29,812 nt of DNA from positions 1 through 29,812 of the forward strand of contig JAEZCR010000071.1 of the NCBI GenBank assembly GCA_023433465.1. The letters are read 5' to 3'. Numbering within the stretch: position 1 is the first letter of the stretch; every line of letters begins with the position of its first letter. The translations under genes were made by a program, and so were the position numbers. The stretch is from Pseudomonadota bacterium (GTDB lineage: Bacteria > Pseudomonadota > Gammaproteobacteria > Steroidobacterales > Steroidobacteraceae). The notes beneath the pieces were generated by a model. That model saw only the letters and a list, made by a program, of their open reading frames with translations. It ran no database searches and had not been told where the DNA came from. This document shows positions 16,351-25,649 of the stretch, one piece after another.

Positions 16351-16375
16351 AGCCAATGCGGACATTCATCGTCAG
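16346..16375 (-). promoter_or_regulatory. Candidate sigma-70 promoter of purM-purN-DUF3108
   Basis: The minus strand has CTGACG (16370-16375), an 18-bp spacer and TACAAT (16346-16351), about 49 nt upstream of the purM ATG. The -35 lies inside the first codons of the divergent DUF2066 gene. Confidence 0.5.
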
Positions 16376-17315
16376 TTTCGTCGGCGCCGTGCTGCTGCTC
16401 GTCGCGCGCGACGCCTCCGCCGTTCGCCAGGTACGCGTGTACGAGGCGACCGTTTCAGCTCAAACCGACGCCGCGGTGCAGGCGCAGGCCGCGCTGCGCC
16501 AGGTGCTGGTGCGCGCCACGGGCGCGCGTGACGCGGCCAACGATCCCGCCCTCGCGGGCCTGCTGGCGAACGCGCAGCAGTACGTGCTGCTCACGCGGCC
16601 GCCGTCGAGTGGCCCAGGCGTCCAGGTCGTCTTCGACGCGGCCGCGCTCGAGCGCGACATTCTTGCCGCGGGCCGCACGCTCTGGTCGAGCGAGCGGCCG
16701 CTCGTGCTCATCGTGCTCACGGGCGGACCGGCGAGCGGCACCTTCGAATCCCGGCGGCAGGTGGAAGGCACGCTCGATGCGACCGCGAATCGCCGCGGTC
16801 AGCCGATCCGCGTGGCGCGGCCCGAGGGCGTGGGCCTGCCTAACATGGGCGACATTCCGGCGGATACGGGACTCGCGACCGCGCAGCGCCTCGGCGCCGA
16901 CGCGCTGCTCGTGGGTTACGGCGACGCGGTGCCGGGCGGCGGCGCATGGCGCTGGGTGCTCACGGCGCCCGGCGTCAGCGAGACCTGGAGCGGCGCGCTC
17001 GAGGAAGGCGTGAACGCCGCGGCCGACATCTTCGCGCGCCAGGACATCGCGAACGCATCGTTGCCCGAAGTCGAACTGCTGGTGGAGATCGACGGCGTGC
17101 CCGGGCTGCGCGACTACGCGCGGGTGTCGCAGATGCTCGCCGAGGCGAACGGCGTGCGCGGCGTGCAACTCGCCGAGGCGGCCGGATCGCGCGCCACGTT
17201 CTCGGTGGTCGTGCGCGGCGGCGCGGACGTGCTGCTCGACTCGCTCGGGACGAGCCCGTATCTCGCCCGCATCGATCCGAAAGCGGGAGGACATCTCGCG
17301 TTCCGCCTGAATTAG
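16356..17315 (+). CDS. DUF2066 domain-containing exported protein
   Basis: Protein of 319 residues whose N-terminus (MRTFIVSFVGAVLLLVARDASA) is a good signal peptide, so it is probably periplasmic or exported. The body fits DUF2066 as I know it: an early QVRVYEATV strand, an ALRQVLVRATGARDAA helix, a YVLLTRPP-like segment, and a middle region with LGADALLVGYGD. The role is unknown. The gene is divergent from purM, the position DUF2066 genes hold in several gammaproteobacteria, and is followed within 4 bp by a CDP-alcohol phosphatidyltransferase gene and then hda, which suggests an operon. No Shine-Dalgarno precedes the ATG. Confidence 0.88.
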   Translation: MRTFIVSFVGAVLLLVARDASAVRQVRVYEATVSAQTDAAVQAQAALRQVLVRATGARDAANDPALAGLLANAQQYVLLTRPPSSGPGVQVVFDAAALERDILAAGRTLWSSERPLVLIVLTGGPASGTFESRRQVEGTLDATANRRGQPIRVARPEGVGLPNMGDIPADTGLATAQRLGADALLVGYGDAVPGGGAWRWVLTAPGVSETWSGALEEGVNAAADIFARQDIANASLPEVELLVEIDGVPGLRDYARVSQMLAEANGVRGVQLAEAAGSRATFSVVVRGGADVLLDSLGTSPYLARIDPKAGGHLAFRLN

Positions 17316-17319
17316 AAAC

Positions 17320-17865
17320 GTGTTGCGTCACCTTCCCAACTTCATCTGCCTCGTACGCATCGCGCTCATCTGGCCGACGATCGCGGCGCTGTACGCCGGC
17401 GAATACTGGACCGCGCTCGGACTCGTCGCGGTGTGCGCGATCTCCGACGGGCTCGACGGCTGGCTCGCGAAGCGGTTCAACTGGACCTCGCACCTCGGCA
17501 AGATCCTCGATCCGCTCGCGGACAAACTACTGCTGGTCTCGCTGTTCCTCGCGGCGACCTGGATCAACCTGCTGCCCTGGTGGCTCACGGCCGTGGTCGT
17601 CGCGCGCGACGTCATGATCGGCGGCGGGGCGGTCATCTACCGGCTCTGGTTCGGTCCGCTGCATGGCCGTCCCACGATGCTGAGCAAGATCAACACGGGT
17701 TTTCAGCTCGCGGTCGCACTGGCCGCGATTCTCGGCGCCGCGGCCGGGTTTCCGACGCCCGAGATGGTCACGGCGCTCGCCATCGTGACGCTGCTCACCA
17801 CCATCGCCTCGGGCGCGGATTACCTGACGTTGTTCACGCGTCGCGCGCTCGCGACCGGGCCGTAA
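17320..17865 (+). CDS. CDP-alcohol phosphatidyltransferase, PgsA-like
   Basis: Integral membrane enzyme of 181 residues with about five membrane segments. The family signature is present and complete: SDGLDGWLAKR, eight residues on a Gly (HLGK), then ILDPLADK, equivalent to DG-x2-A-R/K-x8-G-x3-D-x3-D. It most resembles phosphatidylglycerophosphate synthase (CDP-diacylglycerol plus glycerol-3-phosphate), but the alcohol substrate cannot be fixed from sequence alone, and a genome usually has another pgsA near uvrC. The start is GTG 17320, 4 bp after the DUF2066 stop, with no good Shine-Dalgarno; translational coupling is likely. It precedes hda by 19 bp. The pairing may link acidic phospholipid supply with DnaA control (acidic lipids rejuvenate DnaA-ADP), which is inference. 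Confidence 0.88.
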   Translation: MLRHLPNFICLVRIALIWPTIAALYAGEYWTALGLVAVCAISDGLDGWLAKRFNWTSHLGKILDPLADKLLLVSLFLAATWINLLPWWLTAVVVARDVMIGGGAVIYRLWFGPLHGRPTMLSKINTGFQLAVALAAILGAAAGFPTPEMVTALAIVTLLTTIASGADYLTLFTRRALATGP

Positions 17866-17884
17866 GCGGCCAGCGAGTTTCCCG

Positions 17885-18583
17885 ATGAGACAGCTGACCC
17901 TCGGCGTGCAATTGAAGGAGCGCGCGACCTTCGCGAGTTTCCTCACCGCGCGCAACGGCGAGCTCGTCGCGCACCTGCGCAACCTGTCCGCGACGCGGCC
18001 GGCCGGCGCGACGTGGATCGCGGGTCCTCACACGGCGGGAAAATCGCACCTGTTGCAGGCGGTGTGCGCCGCCGTCCCCGCCGATGCACGCGCCGCCTAT
18101 CTGCCGCTCGAGGCGCTGCTGCCGTTCGGCCCCGCGGCGCTCGATGGCGCCGAGACGCTCGACGTCGCCTGTTACGACGACGTGCAGTGCATCGCCGGCC
18201 TCGAAGACTGGGAAGCCAAGCTGTTCTCGCTGTGGCAGCGGGCGCTGGAGCGGAACACGACGTTGTTGTTCGCGGCGCGCGAGAACGCCGCGCACGTGGA
18301 TTTCGACCTGCCCGATCTCAAGTCGCGTCTGGCGTCGGCGACCGCGTTCGTGGTGCGCGAGCTCAATGACGACGAACAACTCGAGGCGCTGGCGCTGCGC
18401 GCGCAGTTGCGCGGCTTCGAACTGCCGGCCGAAACCGCTCGTTACCTGCAGCGGCGTTTTCCGCGCGACATGCGCTCGTTGTGCGACATCCTCGATACGC
18501 TCGACGACGCGGCGTTCGCGGCGCAGCGCAGGCTCACGGTGCCGTTCATCCGCGGCATCGTGGATGCGAAGTCGGGCGGCTGA
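17885..18583 (+). CDS. hda: DnaA regulatory inactivator Hda
   Basis: AAA+ protein homologous to DnaA domain III. With the DNA-loaded beta clamp it stimulates ATP hydrolysis by DnaA and so prevents re-initiation. Length 232 residues (E. coli 233). The clamp-binding peptide is at the extreme N-terminus (MRQLTLGVQL). Walker A is modified to GPHTAGKS, Walker B reads VACYDDVQ, and the sensor-II region contains RFPRDMRSLCDILDTLD. The short length without a DnaA domain IV excludes DnaA itself. Last gene of the DUF2066 group; it converges on the wrbA-like gene with a 17-bp gap. Confidence 0.94.
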   Translation: MRQLTLGVQLKERATFASFLTARNGELVAHLRNLSATRPAGATWIAGPHTAGKSHLLQAVCAAVPADARAAYLPLEALLPFGPAALDGAETLDVACYDDVQCIAGLEDWEAKLFSLWQRALERNTTLLFAARENAAHVDFDLPDLKSRLASATAFVVRELNDDEQLEALALRAQLRGFELPAETARYLQRRFPRDMRSLCDILDTLDDAAFAAQRRLTVPFIRGIVDAKSGG

Positions 18584-18600
18584 CGGCAGCGAGCGTGCGG

Positions 18601-19218
18601 CTATCTACTTGCGCGCCGCGCGCCCGCGACCAGCGTCGCCGCGACCTCGGCGACACGTTTGCCAAGGGCCTGCGCGAGCGTGATCTCGTCGTCGCTCAGG
18701 GTCGCGGGCTGCGGTGCGAGGCCCGCGACGTGGGTCGGCCCGTAGGGCGTGCCGCCGCTGCGAGTCTGGTTGAGCGCCCTCTCCGTGAAGGGCACTCCCA
18801 TGAACAGCATTCCGTGGTGGATCAGCGGCAGGGCCATCGTGATCAGCGTGGTCTCCTGTCCGCCGTGCATGGTCTGCGAGGAGGAGAACACGCCGGCGGG
18901 TTTGCCCGCGAGCGAGCCGTCCAGCCACAGGGACGACGTGCCGTCGATGAAGTACTTGAGCGGCGCCGCCATGTTGCCGAAGCGCGTCGGACTGCCTAAC
19001 AACAAGCCGTCGCAGCGTCGCAGATCCTCGAGCGTCGCGTAGGGCGCGCCCGCATCGGGAACAGTCTTCACGGGGCGTTCGCTTTCCGCGCTCACGGGCG
19101 GCACCGTGCGCAATGTCGCGCTGCAACCCGGCACCATTTCGACGCCGCGCGCCGCATGTCGCGCAAGTTCGCCCACGGCGCCGTAGCGGGTGTAATAGAC
19201 GATGAGTATCTCGGTCAT
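18601..19218 (-). CDS. wrbA: NAD(P)H:quinone oxidoreductase, WrbA-type flavodoxin fold
   Basis: FMN protein that reduces quinones by two electrons, protecting against redox cycling; 205 residues (E. coli WrbA 198). Motifs are the FMN phosphate loop YYTRYGAVGELA at the N-terminus, LLLGSPTRFGNMAAPLKYFID, GKPAGVFSSSQTMHGGQETT, and YGPTHVAG near the C-terminus. ATG 19218 is preceded by GGAG at 4 nt spacing. It is a single gene, divergent from the acylphosphatase gene with 24 bp between starts. WrbA-like proteins of this type also carry names such as type IV NQO. Confidence 0.92.
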   Translation of the reverse strand: MTEILIVYYTRYGAVGELARHAARGVEMVPGCSATLRTVPPVSAESERPVKTVPDAGAPYATLEDLRRCDGLLLGSPTRFGNMAAPLKYFIDGTSSLWLDGSLAGKPAGVFSSSQTMHGGQETTLITMALPLIHHGMLFMGVPFTERALNQTRSGGTPYGPTHVAGLAPQPATLSDDEITLAQALGKRVAEVAATLVAGARRASR

Positions 19219-19242
19219 GGTTCTCCATGATAAACATGCGGC

Positions 19243-19518
19243 ATGGTTTGCCGCAGGTCATTGGTGTCGGGCCGGGTCCAGGGCGTGTTCTACCGCGCGA
19301 CCTGCGTTCGCAAGGCGGAATCGTTAGGCCTGAAGGGTTTCGCGCGCAATCTACCTGACGGACGGGTCGAAGTGCTGGCCTGCGGCGAGCAGCCCGTGGT
19401 CGAGCAGTTCATCGCGTGGTTATGGGAAGGGTCGCCCGCATCGAAGGTCACGGGTGTCGAGACGGCGCCGAGCGATGCGTCCGAGGCTCAGCGGCTGACG
19501 GGATTCAGCTCCGCGTGA
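19243..19518 (+). CDS. acyP: Acylphosphatase
   Basis: Small enzyme (91 residues) that hydrolyses the carboxyl-phosphate bond of acylphosphates. The two catalytic signatures are visible: GRVQGVFYRA with the phosphate-binding Arg, and GFARNLPDGRVEV with the catalytic Asn. ATG 19243 gives the usual length. No strong Shine-Dalgarno is seen. A TAAACA word 6 nt upstream is a very weak -10 candidate. Its 3' end overlaps the convergent lytic transglycosylase gene by 31 bp. Confidence 0.92.
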   Translation: MVCRRSLVSGRVQGVFYRATCVRKAESLGLKGFARNLPDGRVEVLACGEQPVVEQFIAWLWEGSPASKVTGVETAPSDASEAQRLTGFSSA

Positions 19519-20141
19519 CGGTCATGGTGCGTACGGCCGAGGTCGTCCGCGCCGTTCCAGCGTGTCCACTGGTTGATCACCTTGTCGGAATACCAGCGCT
19601 TGCCGACGCTGCCGTTGTAACGGGCGAGCGCGCGCGCGATGTTGTTGTTCTCGCGCTTCAGATAGAACCGGAAGATCGCGCAGCCCATGCGGATGTTCTC
19701 CGGCACCTTCACGAGCTGGTGGCGGCGCATGCCGAGATTCTCCGGCCAGAAGGGCATGACCTGCATCAAACCCACCGCGCCCGCATAGGAAACCGCGTAG
19801 CGGTTGAAATTGCTCTCGATCTCCATGATGGCCATGACGAGGCCGGGAGGAATCCGCGTCTCGCCCGGGCGGTTCGCCTCGCAGAAGACGTTCTTGAGGA
19901 TCGTCATGCGTTCTTCGCGATCCGGCACGCGCTTGCGCAGCCGCGGCTCCATCATCTTGTACCAGACAGCGGAGTCGTATCGATCCTCGAAGCATTCAGC
20001 CTGATCGATCGCGTGCTGGACGGCGCTCTTCAACTCCGGCTCGCGCTGCGCATCGGCCGCCGGCGCCGCCAGGGAAATGGTCGGAGCCAACGCGAGCGGG
20101 AGCAGGGCGATCAGGGGCAGCAGGAAGCGCATGCCCCGCAT
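19488..20141 (-). CDS. Exported lytic transglycosylase (SLT, lysozyme-like fold)
   Basis: Cleaves peptidoglycan glycan strands to 1,6-anhydro-muropeptides in the periplasm; 217 residues. The N-terminus (MRFLLPLIALLPLALAPTISLAAPA) is a signal peptide without a lipobox cysteine, so the protein is probably soluble. The SLT domain has IMEIESNFNRYAVS with the catalytic Glu, GAVGLMQVMP, and NIRMGCAIFRFYL and ALARYNGS near the end. ATG 20141 and ATG 20132 (three codons later) are both possible. It starts 7 bp after the proS stop, so it is probably cotranscribed with proS. A longer open frame upstream is a shadow of proS. Confidence 0.93.
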   Translation of the reverse strand: MRGMRFLLPLIALLPLALAPTISLAAPAADAQREPELKSAVQHAIDQAECFEDRYDSAVWYKMMEPRLRKRVPDREERMTILKNVFCEANRPGETRIPPGLVMAIMEIESNFNRYAVSYAGAVGLMQVMPFWPENLGMRRHQLVKVPENIRMGCAIFRFYLKRENNNIARALARYNGSVGKRWYSDKVINQWTRWNGADDLGRTHHDRHAELNPVSR

Positions 20142-20148
20142 TAGATAG

Positions 20149-21855
20149 CTAGCCGAGCTTCGCGCGCAACGCGGCGATCGCGTCGGCCAGCGGAAGTTCT
20201 TCGGCCGCCTCGGCACGCCGGTGGCGGTACTCGATCTTGCCGGCCTCGAGTCCGCGCTCGCCCACGACCACGCGGTGCGGGATTCCGATGAGCTCGGAGT
20301 CCGCGAACTTGACGCCCGGACGTTCGTCGCGGTCGTCGAGCAGCACGTCGTAGCCGGCGGCGAGCAATTCGTTGTAGAGGCGTTCTGCGGTATCCCGGAC
20401 ACGTTGCGACTTCGATGCGTTGAGCGGAACCACGACCACCTGGAAGGGCGCGATCGCGTCCGGCCAGATGATGCCGCGGGCATCATGATTCTGTTCAATG
20501 GCCGCGGCTACGACACGCGTCACACCGATCCCGTAGCAGCCCATGTACAGCGTCGCCTGCTTGCCCGATTCGTCGAGAACCGTGGCCCCCATGGCCTCGC
20601 TGTACTTCTTGCCGAGCTGGAAGATGTGGCCGACTTCGATGCCGCGCGCGATGGAGAGCGTGCCCTTGCCGGTGGGTGAGGGATCCCCCGGCACGACGTT
20701 GCGGATGTCGACCGCGACGGGTTCGGGCAGGTCCCGGCCCCAGTTCACGCCCGTCAGGTGCGCATCCTTCTTGTTCGCGCCGCAGACGAAGTCCGACAGC
20801 GCGACCGCCGAATGGTCGGCGTAAACCTTGCCCTTGAATCCCACCGGCCCGATGTAGCCGGCCTCCGCGCCAGTGCCCGCGGCAATCGCCGCACCCGAGG
20901 CCATGCGCAGCGGGTTCGCGACGCCGGGCAGCTTCTGCGCCTTCACCGCGTTCAGCACGTGATCGCCGCGCACGACGAGCGCCACGACGCCACCGTCGGT
21001 TCCCTCGACTAACAAGGTCTTCGCGACCTTGCTCGCGTCCACCTTCAGGAAGACGGTCAGCGCTTCGATGGTGCCGGCGTCGGGCGTCGCGACTTCCGTC
21101 ATCGCCGCGGTCGCCGCCGCGCGCGGAGTCGACGGAGGGACGGTGGCGGCGAGCTCGATGTTCGCCGCGTATTGGTCGCCATCGGAGAAGACGATCGCGT
21201 CCTCGCCCGACTCGGCGAGCACGTGGAATTCCTCCGAGCCGCTGCCGCCGATCGCGCCCGTGTCCGCCTTCACCGAGCGGAACTTGAGACCCAGCCGCGT
21301 GAAAATCGCCGTATAGGCGCGATGCATCGCGTCGTACCCTTCCTGCAACGACTGCTCGCTCGGATGGAAGGAGTAGGCGTCCTTCATGAGGAATTCGCGC
21401 GCGCGCATCACGCCGAAGCGCGGTCGGCGCTCGTCGCGGAACTTCATCTGGATCTGGTAGAAGTTCGCCGGCAACTGGCGGTAGCTCTTGAGCTCGTTGC
21501 GCGCGATGTCGGTGATCACTTCCTCGTGCGTCGGCCCGAGGCAGAAATCGCGCTCGTGGCGGTCCTTGATGCGCAGCAATTCGGGGCCGAACTGCTCCCA
21601 CCTGCCGGACTCGACCCACAATTCCGCGGGAATGACGCCCGGCATCAGCAGCTCGAGCGCGCCGGCACGATCCATCTCCTCGCGCACGATCTTCTCGACC
21701 TTGCGCATGGCGCGCAGTCCGAGCGGCATCCAACTGTAGAGCCCGGCGGCAAGCTTGCGAATGAGGCCCGCGCGCAGCATGAGCTGATGGCTCACGACTT
21801 CGGCATCGGCGGGAGTTTCTTTGGTCGTGTTGACCGGGTATTGGGACCAGCGCAT
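20149..21855 (-). CDS. proS: Prolyl-tRNA synthetase, bacterial type with editing domain
   Basis: Class II aminoacyl-tRNA synthetase, 568 residues (E. coli 572). The N-terminus is MRWSQYPVNTTKETPADAEV. Motif 2 and its surroundings read FCLGPTHEEVITDIARNEL, with RPRFGVMRAREFLMKDAYSFH. The insertion (INS) editing domain against Ala-tRNA(Pro) lies between (about residues 225-400, with VEGTDGGVVALVVRGDH). Motif 3 contains YGIGVTRVVAAAIEQ. The C-terminal anticodon-binding domain has DDRDERPGVKFADSELIGIPHRVVVG. ATG 21855 is used; a frame continuing to 22317 runs into pssA on the other strand and is rejected. Divergent from pssA with 48 bp between. Confidence 0.98.
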   Translation of the reverse strand: MRWSQYPVNTTKETPADAEVVSHQLMLRAGLIRKLAAGLYSWMPLGLRAMRKVEKIVREEMDRAGALELLMPGVIPAELWVESGRWEQFGPELLRIKDRHERDFCLGPTHEEVITDIARNELKSYRQLPANFYQIQMKFRDERRPRFGVMRAREFLMKDAYSFHPSEQSLQEGYDAMHRAYTAIFTRLGLKFRSVKADTGAIGGSGSEEFHVLAESGEDAIVFSDGDQYAANIELAATVPPSTPRAAATAAMTEVATPDAGTIEALTVFLKVDASKVAKTLLVEGTDGGVVALVVRGDHVLNAVKAQKLPGVANPLRMASGAAIAAGTGAEAGYIGPVGFKGKVYADHSAVALSDFVCGANKKDAHLTGVNWGRDLPEPVAVDIRNVVPGDPSPTGKGTLSIARGIEVGHIFQLGKKYSEAMGATVLDESGKQATLYMGCYGIGVTRVVAAAIEQNHDARGIIWPDAIAPFQVVVVPLNASKSQRVRDTAERLYNELLAAGYDVLLDDRDERPGVKFADSELIGIPHRVVVGERGLEAGKIEYRHRRAEAAEELPLADAIAALRAKLG

Positions 21856-21871
21856 AGGGGCGCGAGAGTGT

Positions 21872-21886
21872 ATCAGGTCGCCTGAT
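21872..21886. promoter_or_regulatory. Inverted repeat in the proS/pssA divergent promoter region
   Basis: ATCAGG-TCG-CCTGAT is a perfect 6-bp palindrome in the 48-bp gap between divergent starts. It partly overlaps a minus-strand -10-like TACACT used toward proS. It may be an operator, but no regulator is known. Confidence 0.35.
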
Positions 21887-21891
21887 TCGCC

Positions 21892-21897
21892 TATGAT
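21892..21897 (+). promoter_or_regulatory. Candidate -10 for pssA, leaderless spacing
   Basis: TATGAT (5/6 match) ends 6 nt before the GTG start of pssA. No Shine-Dalgarno lies between. The -35 region (TGTATC) is poor. Confidence 0.4.
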
Positions 21898-21903
21898 CCC
21901 GAC

Positions 21904-22692
21904 GTGAATCCAGAGCCCACGAACCCCGACGCGAAGCAGCAGAATCCGCCGAGCCGCGGCATCTACCTGTTGCCGAACCTGCTCACCACCGGATGCCTGT
22001 TCTCGGGCTTCTATTCCATCGTCGCCGCGATCGACCGCAACTTCGCGGTGGCAGGCGCGGCGGTGTTCATCGCGATGGTCTTCGACGGCCTCGACGGCCG
22101 CGTCGCGCGCTGGACCCGCACCGAGAGTCCGTTCGGCAAGGAGTACGACAGCCTGGCGGACATGGTGGCGTTCGGTCTCGCGCCCGCGGTGCTGGTCTAC
22201 CAGTGGGGTGTGATCCGCATCGGCGAGTACGGTCACGAATGGCGCCAGTTCGGCTGGATCATCGCGTTCTTCTACGCGTTGTGCGCGGCGCTGCGCCTCG
22301 CGCGGTTCAACACGCACACCGCGAGCGGCGACAAGCGCTACTTCCAGGGACTGCCCAGCCCGTCGGCCGCGGCCACCGTCGCGGCGTTCGTGTGGTTCTT
22401 CGCCAAGTGGCGCGAGCCGGGACTGCCCGGCCTCGTGCTCGCGTTCGCGGTGACGGGTTACGCGGCGGCACTCATGGTGTCCTCGTTCAGTTACCTGAGC
22501 TTGAAGCAGATCGACGTCACCGCGCGCGTGAAATACTCGTACATCGGCTTCGTGATCGTCCCGATGCTGTTCCTGATCAGCGTGGATCCGCCGACGATGT
22601 TGTTCGCGATGTTCGTTTCGTATGCGACCTACGGTCCGGTGCAGTGGATAGGCCGGAAACTGCGGCGCCCCCGAAGCGCCGACGCGAGCTGA
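21904..22692 (+). CDS. pssA: CDP-diacylglycerol--serine O-phosphatidyltransferase, membrane type
   Basis: Makes phosphatidylserine from CDP-diacylglycerol and serine, the route to phosphatidylethanolamine; 262 residues. The CDP-alcohol transferase signature is DGLDGRVAR, then FGKEYDSLADMVAFG. The N-terminus GIYLLPNLLTTGCLFSGFYS and about eight membrane segments fit the multi-spanning PssA type, unlike the peripheral E. coli enzyme. The start is GTG 21904 after an unstructured Pro/Asn-rich N-terminus. It shares the family signature with the PgsA-like gene at 17320 but is otherwise distinct. The UDG gene follows 2 bp after its stop, so pssA, UDG and rimI form one transcription unit. Confidence 0.94.
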   Translation: MNPEPTNPDAKQQNPPSRGIYLLPNLLTTGCLFSGFYSIVAAIDRNFAVAGAAVFIAMVFDGLDGRVARWTRTESPFGKEYDSLADMVAFGLAPAVLVYQWGVIRIGEYGHEWRQFGWIIAFFYALCAALRLARFNTHTASGDKRYFQGLPSPSAAATVAAFVWFFAKWREPGLPGLVLAFAVTGYAAALMVSSFSYLSLKQIDVTARVKYSYIGFVIVPMLFLISVDPPTMLFAMFVSYATYGPVQWIGRKLRRPRSADAS

Positions 22693-22694
22693 TC

Positions 22695-23453
22695 GTGCAG
22701 CCGGGTAGTTTGCGCAACGCGTACCTGGATGCCCTCGGCATCGATCGCTGGGTGCCGCGTCATGCGCCGCCGGAAACCGCGCAAGTTGAGCTCGCGCCTG
22801 CTGCGATCGCGCGCACGCCGATCGCGCCGCAGGTGACGCGAAACGTCGAGATACCCGCGATCCGGGCGCCGGCGCCGCGCATCGAGCTCGCCAGCGACTG
22901 GGGTCCGCTGCGCGAGCAGGTCTCGGCCTGTACCGCCTGCGATCTGTGCAAGACGCGTACTCAGGCCGTGTTCGGCGTGGGCAACACGCGCGCGGACTGG
23001 ATGATCATCGGCGAAGCGCCGGGCGCCGAAGAAGACCGGCAGGGCGAGCCCTTCGTCGGTCGCGCGGGGCAGCTGCTCAACGCGATGCTGCTCGCCATCG
23101 GACTGCCGCGCGAGACGGTGTTCATCGCGAACATCCTCAAGTGCCGGCCGCCGGGCAACCGCGATCCGAAGCCGGAGGAGGTTTCGAACTGCCTGCCGTA
23201 TCTTTCGCGGCAGATCGCGTTGCTCAAGCCGAAGATCCTGCTCGCCGTCGGGCGCATCGCCGCGCAGAACCTGCTGGCGACGGATGTGCCGCTCGCCCGG
23301 CTGCGCGGCAAGCTGCATCACTTCGGAGAGGCGGGCACGCCGCTCGTGATCACCTACCACCCGGCCTATCTACTGCGCGCGCCGGCGGACAAGCGCAAGG
23401 CGTGGGAAGACCTCAAGTTCGCGCGCGCCACCTACGCGTCGCTGGGCAACTGA
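22695..23453 (+). CDS. Uracil-DNA glycosylase, family 4 (Fe-S type)
   Basis: Removes uracil from DNA; 252 residues. The catalytic and uracil-binding block reads GEAPGAEEDRQGEPFVGRAGQLL. The four cluster cysteines are visible as CTAC (a fifth Cys follows at DLC), ILKCRPPGNRDP and SNCLPYL. The C-terminal motif is TYHPAYLLR. An N-terminal extension of about 75 residues (AYLDALGIDRWVPR, then Pro/Ala-rich) is common in proteobacterial members and has sometimes led to annotation as a phage DNA polymerase-related protein. The KRRIH loop of UdgX is absent. The start is GTG 22695, two bases after the pssA stop. The stop overlaps the rimI ATG as TGATG. The preceding frame back to 21993 is a shadow of pssA. 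Confidence 0.93.
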   Translation: MQPGSLRNAYLDALGIDRWVPRHAPPETAQVELAPAAIARTPIAPQVTRNVEIPAIRAPAPRIELASDWGPLREQVSACTACDLCKTRTQAVFGVGNTRADWMIIGEAPGAEEDRQGEPFVGRAGQLLNAMLLAIGLPRETVFIANILKCRPPGNRDPKPEEVSNCLPYLSRQIALLKPKILLAVGRIAAQNLLATDVPLARLRGKLHHFGEAGTPLVITYHPAYLLRAPADKRKAWEDLKFARATYASLGN

Positions 23454-23944
23454 TGGCCGCCGCACGCGAAAACATGCGCGAAGCGCCGGAGGTCCACATC
23501 CGGCCGATGATGGAGCTCGACCTTCCCGATGTCGCGGCGATCGAAAAGAGCAGTTACGCGTTTCCGTGGAGCGAGAACATCTTCCGCGACTGCCTGCGGG
23601 TCGGTTATTCGTGCCGCGCGCTCGACATGGCCGGCCAGATCATCGGCTACGGCGTCATGAGCCTCGGTGCTGGCGAAGCCCACATCCTCAACGTCTGCGT
23701 GCGCGAGGAATTCCGCAGCCTGGGATTCGGCCGGCGCCTGCTCGAACACCTGCTGGAACGCGCCTCGGCCGGCGGCGTCAGCGAGGCTTTCCTCGAGGTG
23801 CGCCCGACAAATCTCGCGGCGATCCGGCTGTACCAGAAGCTCGGCTTCGAGCAGATCGGCATCCGCCGCGGGTATTACCAGGCAGCCGACGGACGCGAAG
23901 ACGCCATCGTGCTGAAGCTCGAGATCAAGTCGTCCGCGAATTGA
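23453..23944 (+). CDS. rimI: Ribosomal protein S18-alanine N-acetyltransferase (GNAT)
   Basis: GNAT-fold acetyltransferase of 163 residues; family members acetylate the N-terminal Ala of ribosomal protein S18. Visible features are the early IRPMMELDLPDVAAIEKSSYAFPWSE block typical of RimI, the acetyl-CoA loop VREEFRSLGFGRRLLEHLL (R-x2-G-x-G/A type), and EVRPTNLAAIRLYQKLGFEQIGIRRGYY at the C-terminus. ATG 23453 shares its A with the UDG TGA; ATG 23474 is an alternative that would remove seven residues. The nearby prfC recalls the rimI-yjjG-prfC neighbourhood of E. coli. Confidence 0.93.
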   Translation: MAAARENMREAPEVHIRPMMELDLPDVAAIEKSSYAFPWSENIFRDCLRVGYSCRALDMAGQIIGYGVMSLGAGEAHILNVCVREEFRSLGFGRRLLEHLLERASAGGVSEAFLEVRPTNLAAIRLYQKLGFEQIGIRRGYYQAADGREDAIVLKLEIKSSAN

Positions 23945-23997
23945 TAGCCCGTCGCTGACTCCGCGCTTTCTCACCCGGCACCGACCGGCCCGAGGGC

Positions 23998-24006
23998 TGG
24001 TATCAT
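23998..24006 (+). promoter_or_regulatory. Candidate extended -10 promoter for prfC
   Basis: TGG followed by TATCAT matches an extended -10 (TGn-TATAAT) 27 nt before the prfC ATG, in the 89-bp gap after rimI. No clear -35 is seen. Confidence 0.45.
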
Positions 24007-24033
24007 GCGCCGCCTTTTGCCGAGCGATGGGTT

Positions 24034-25629
<1,596 letters not shown>

Positions 25630-25631
25630 TG

Positions 25632-25649
25632 AGGATCGGGAGGATCGGG
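25632..25649. repeat. Two tandem copies of a 9-bp unit
   Basis: AGGATCGGG occurs twice head to tail. The second copy is the outer end of the left arm of the 73-bp palindrome, so it looks like a partial duplication of the element's terminus. Confidence 0.7.

Noticed and set aside
16297..16365. Longer start for purM
   Set aside because: Would cover the promoter and the start of DUF2066; the MTESGLTYRDAG start matches the family.
21856..22317. N-terminal extension of proS
   Set aside because: Lies antisense within pssA; ProS proteins begin at MR-x-S.
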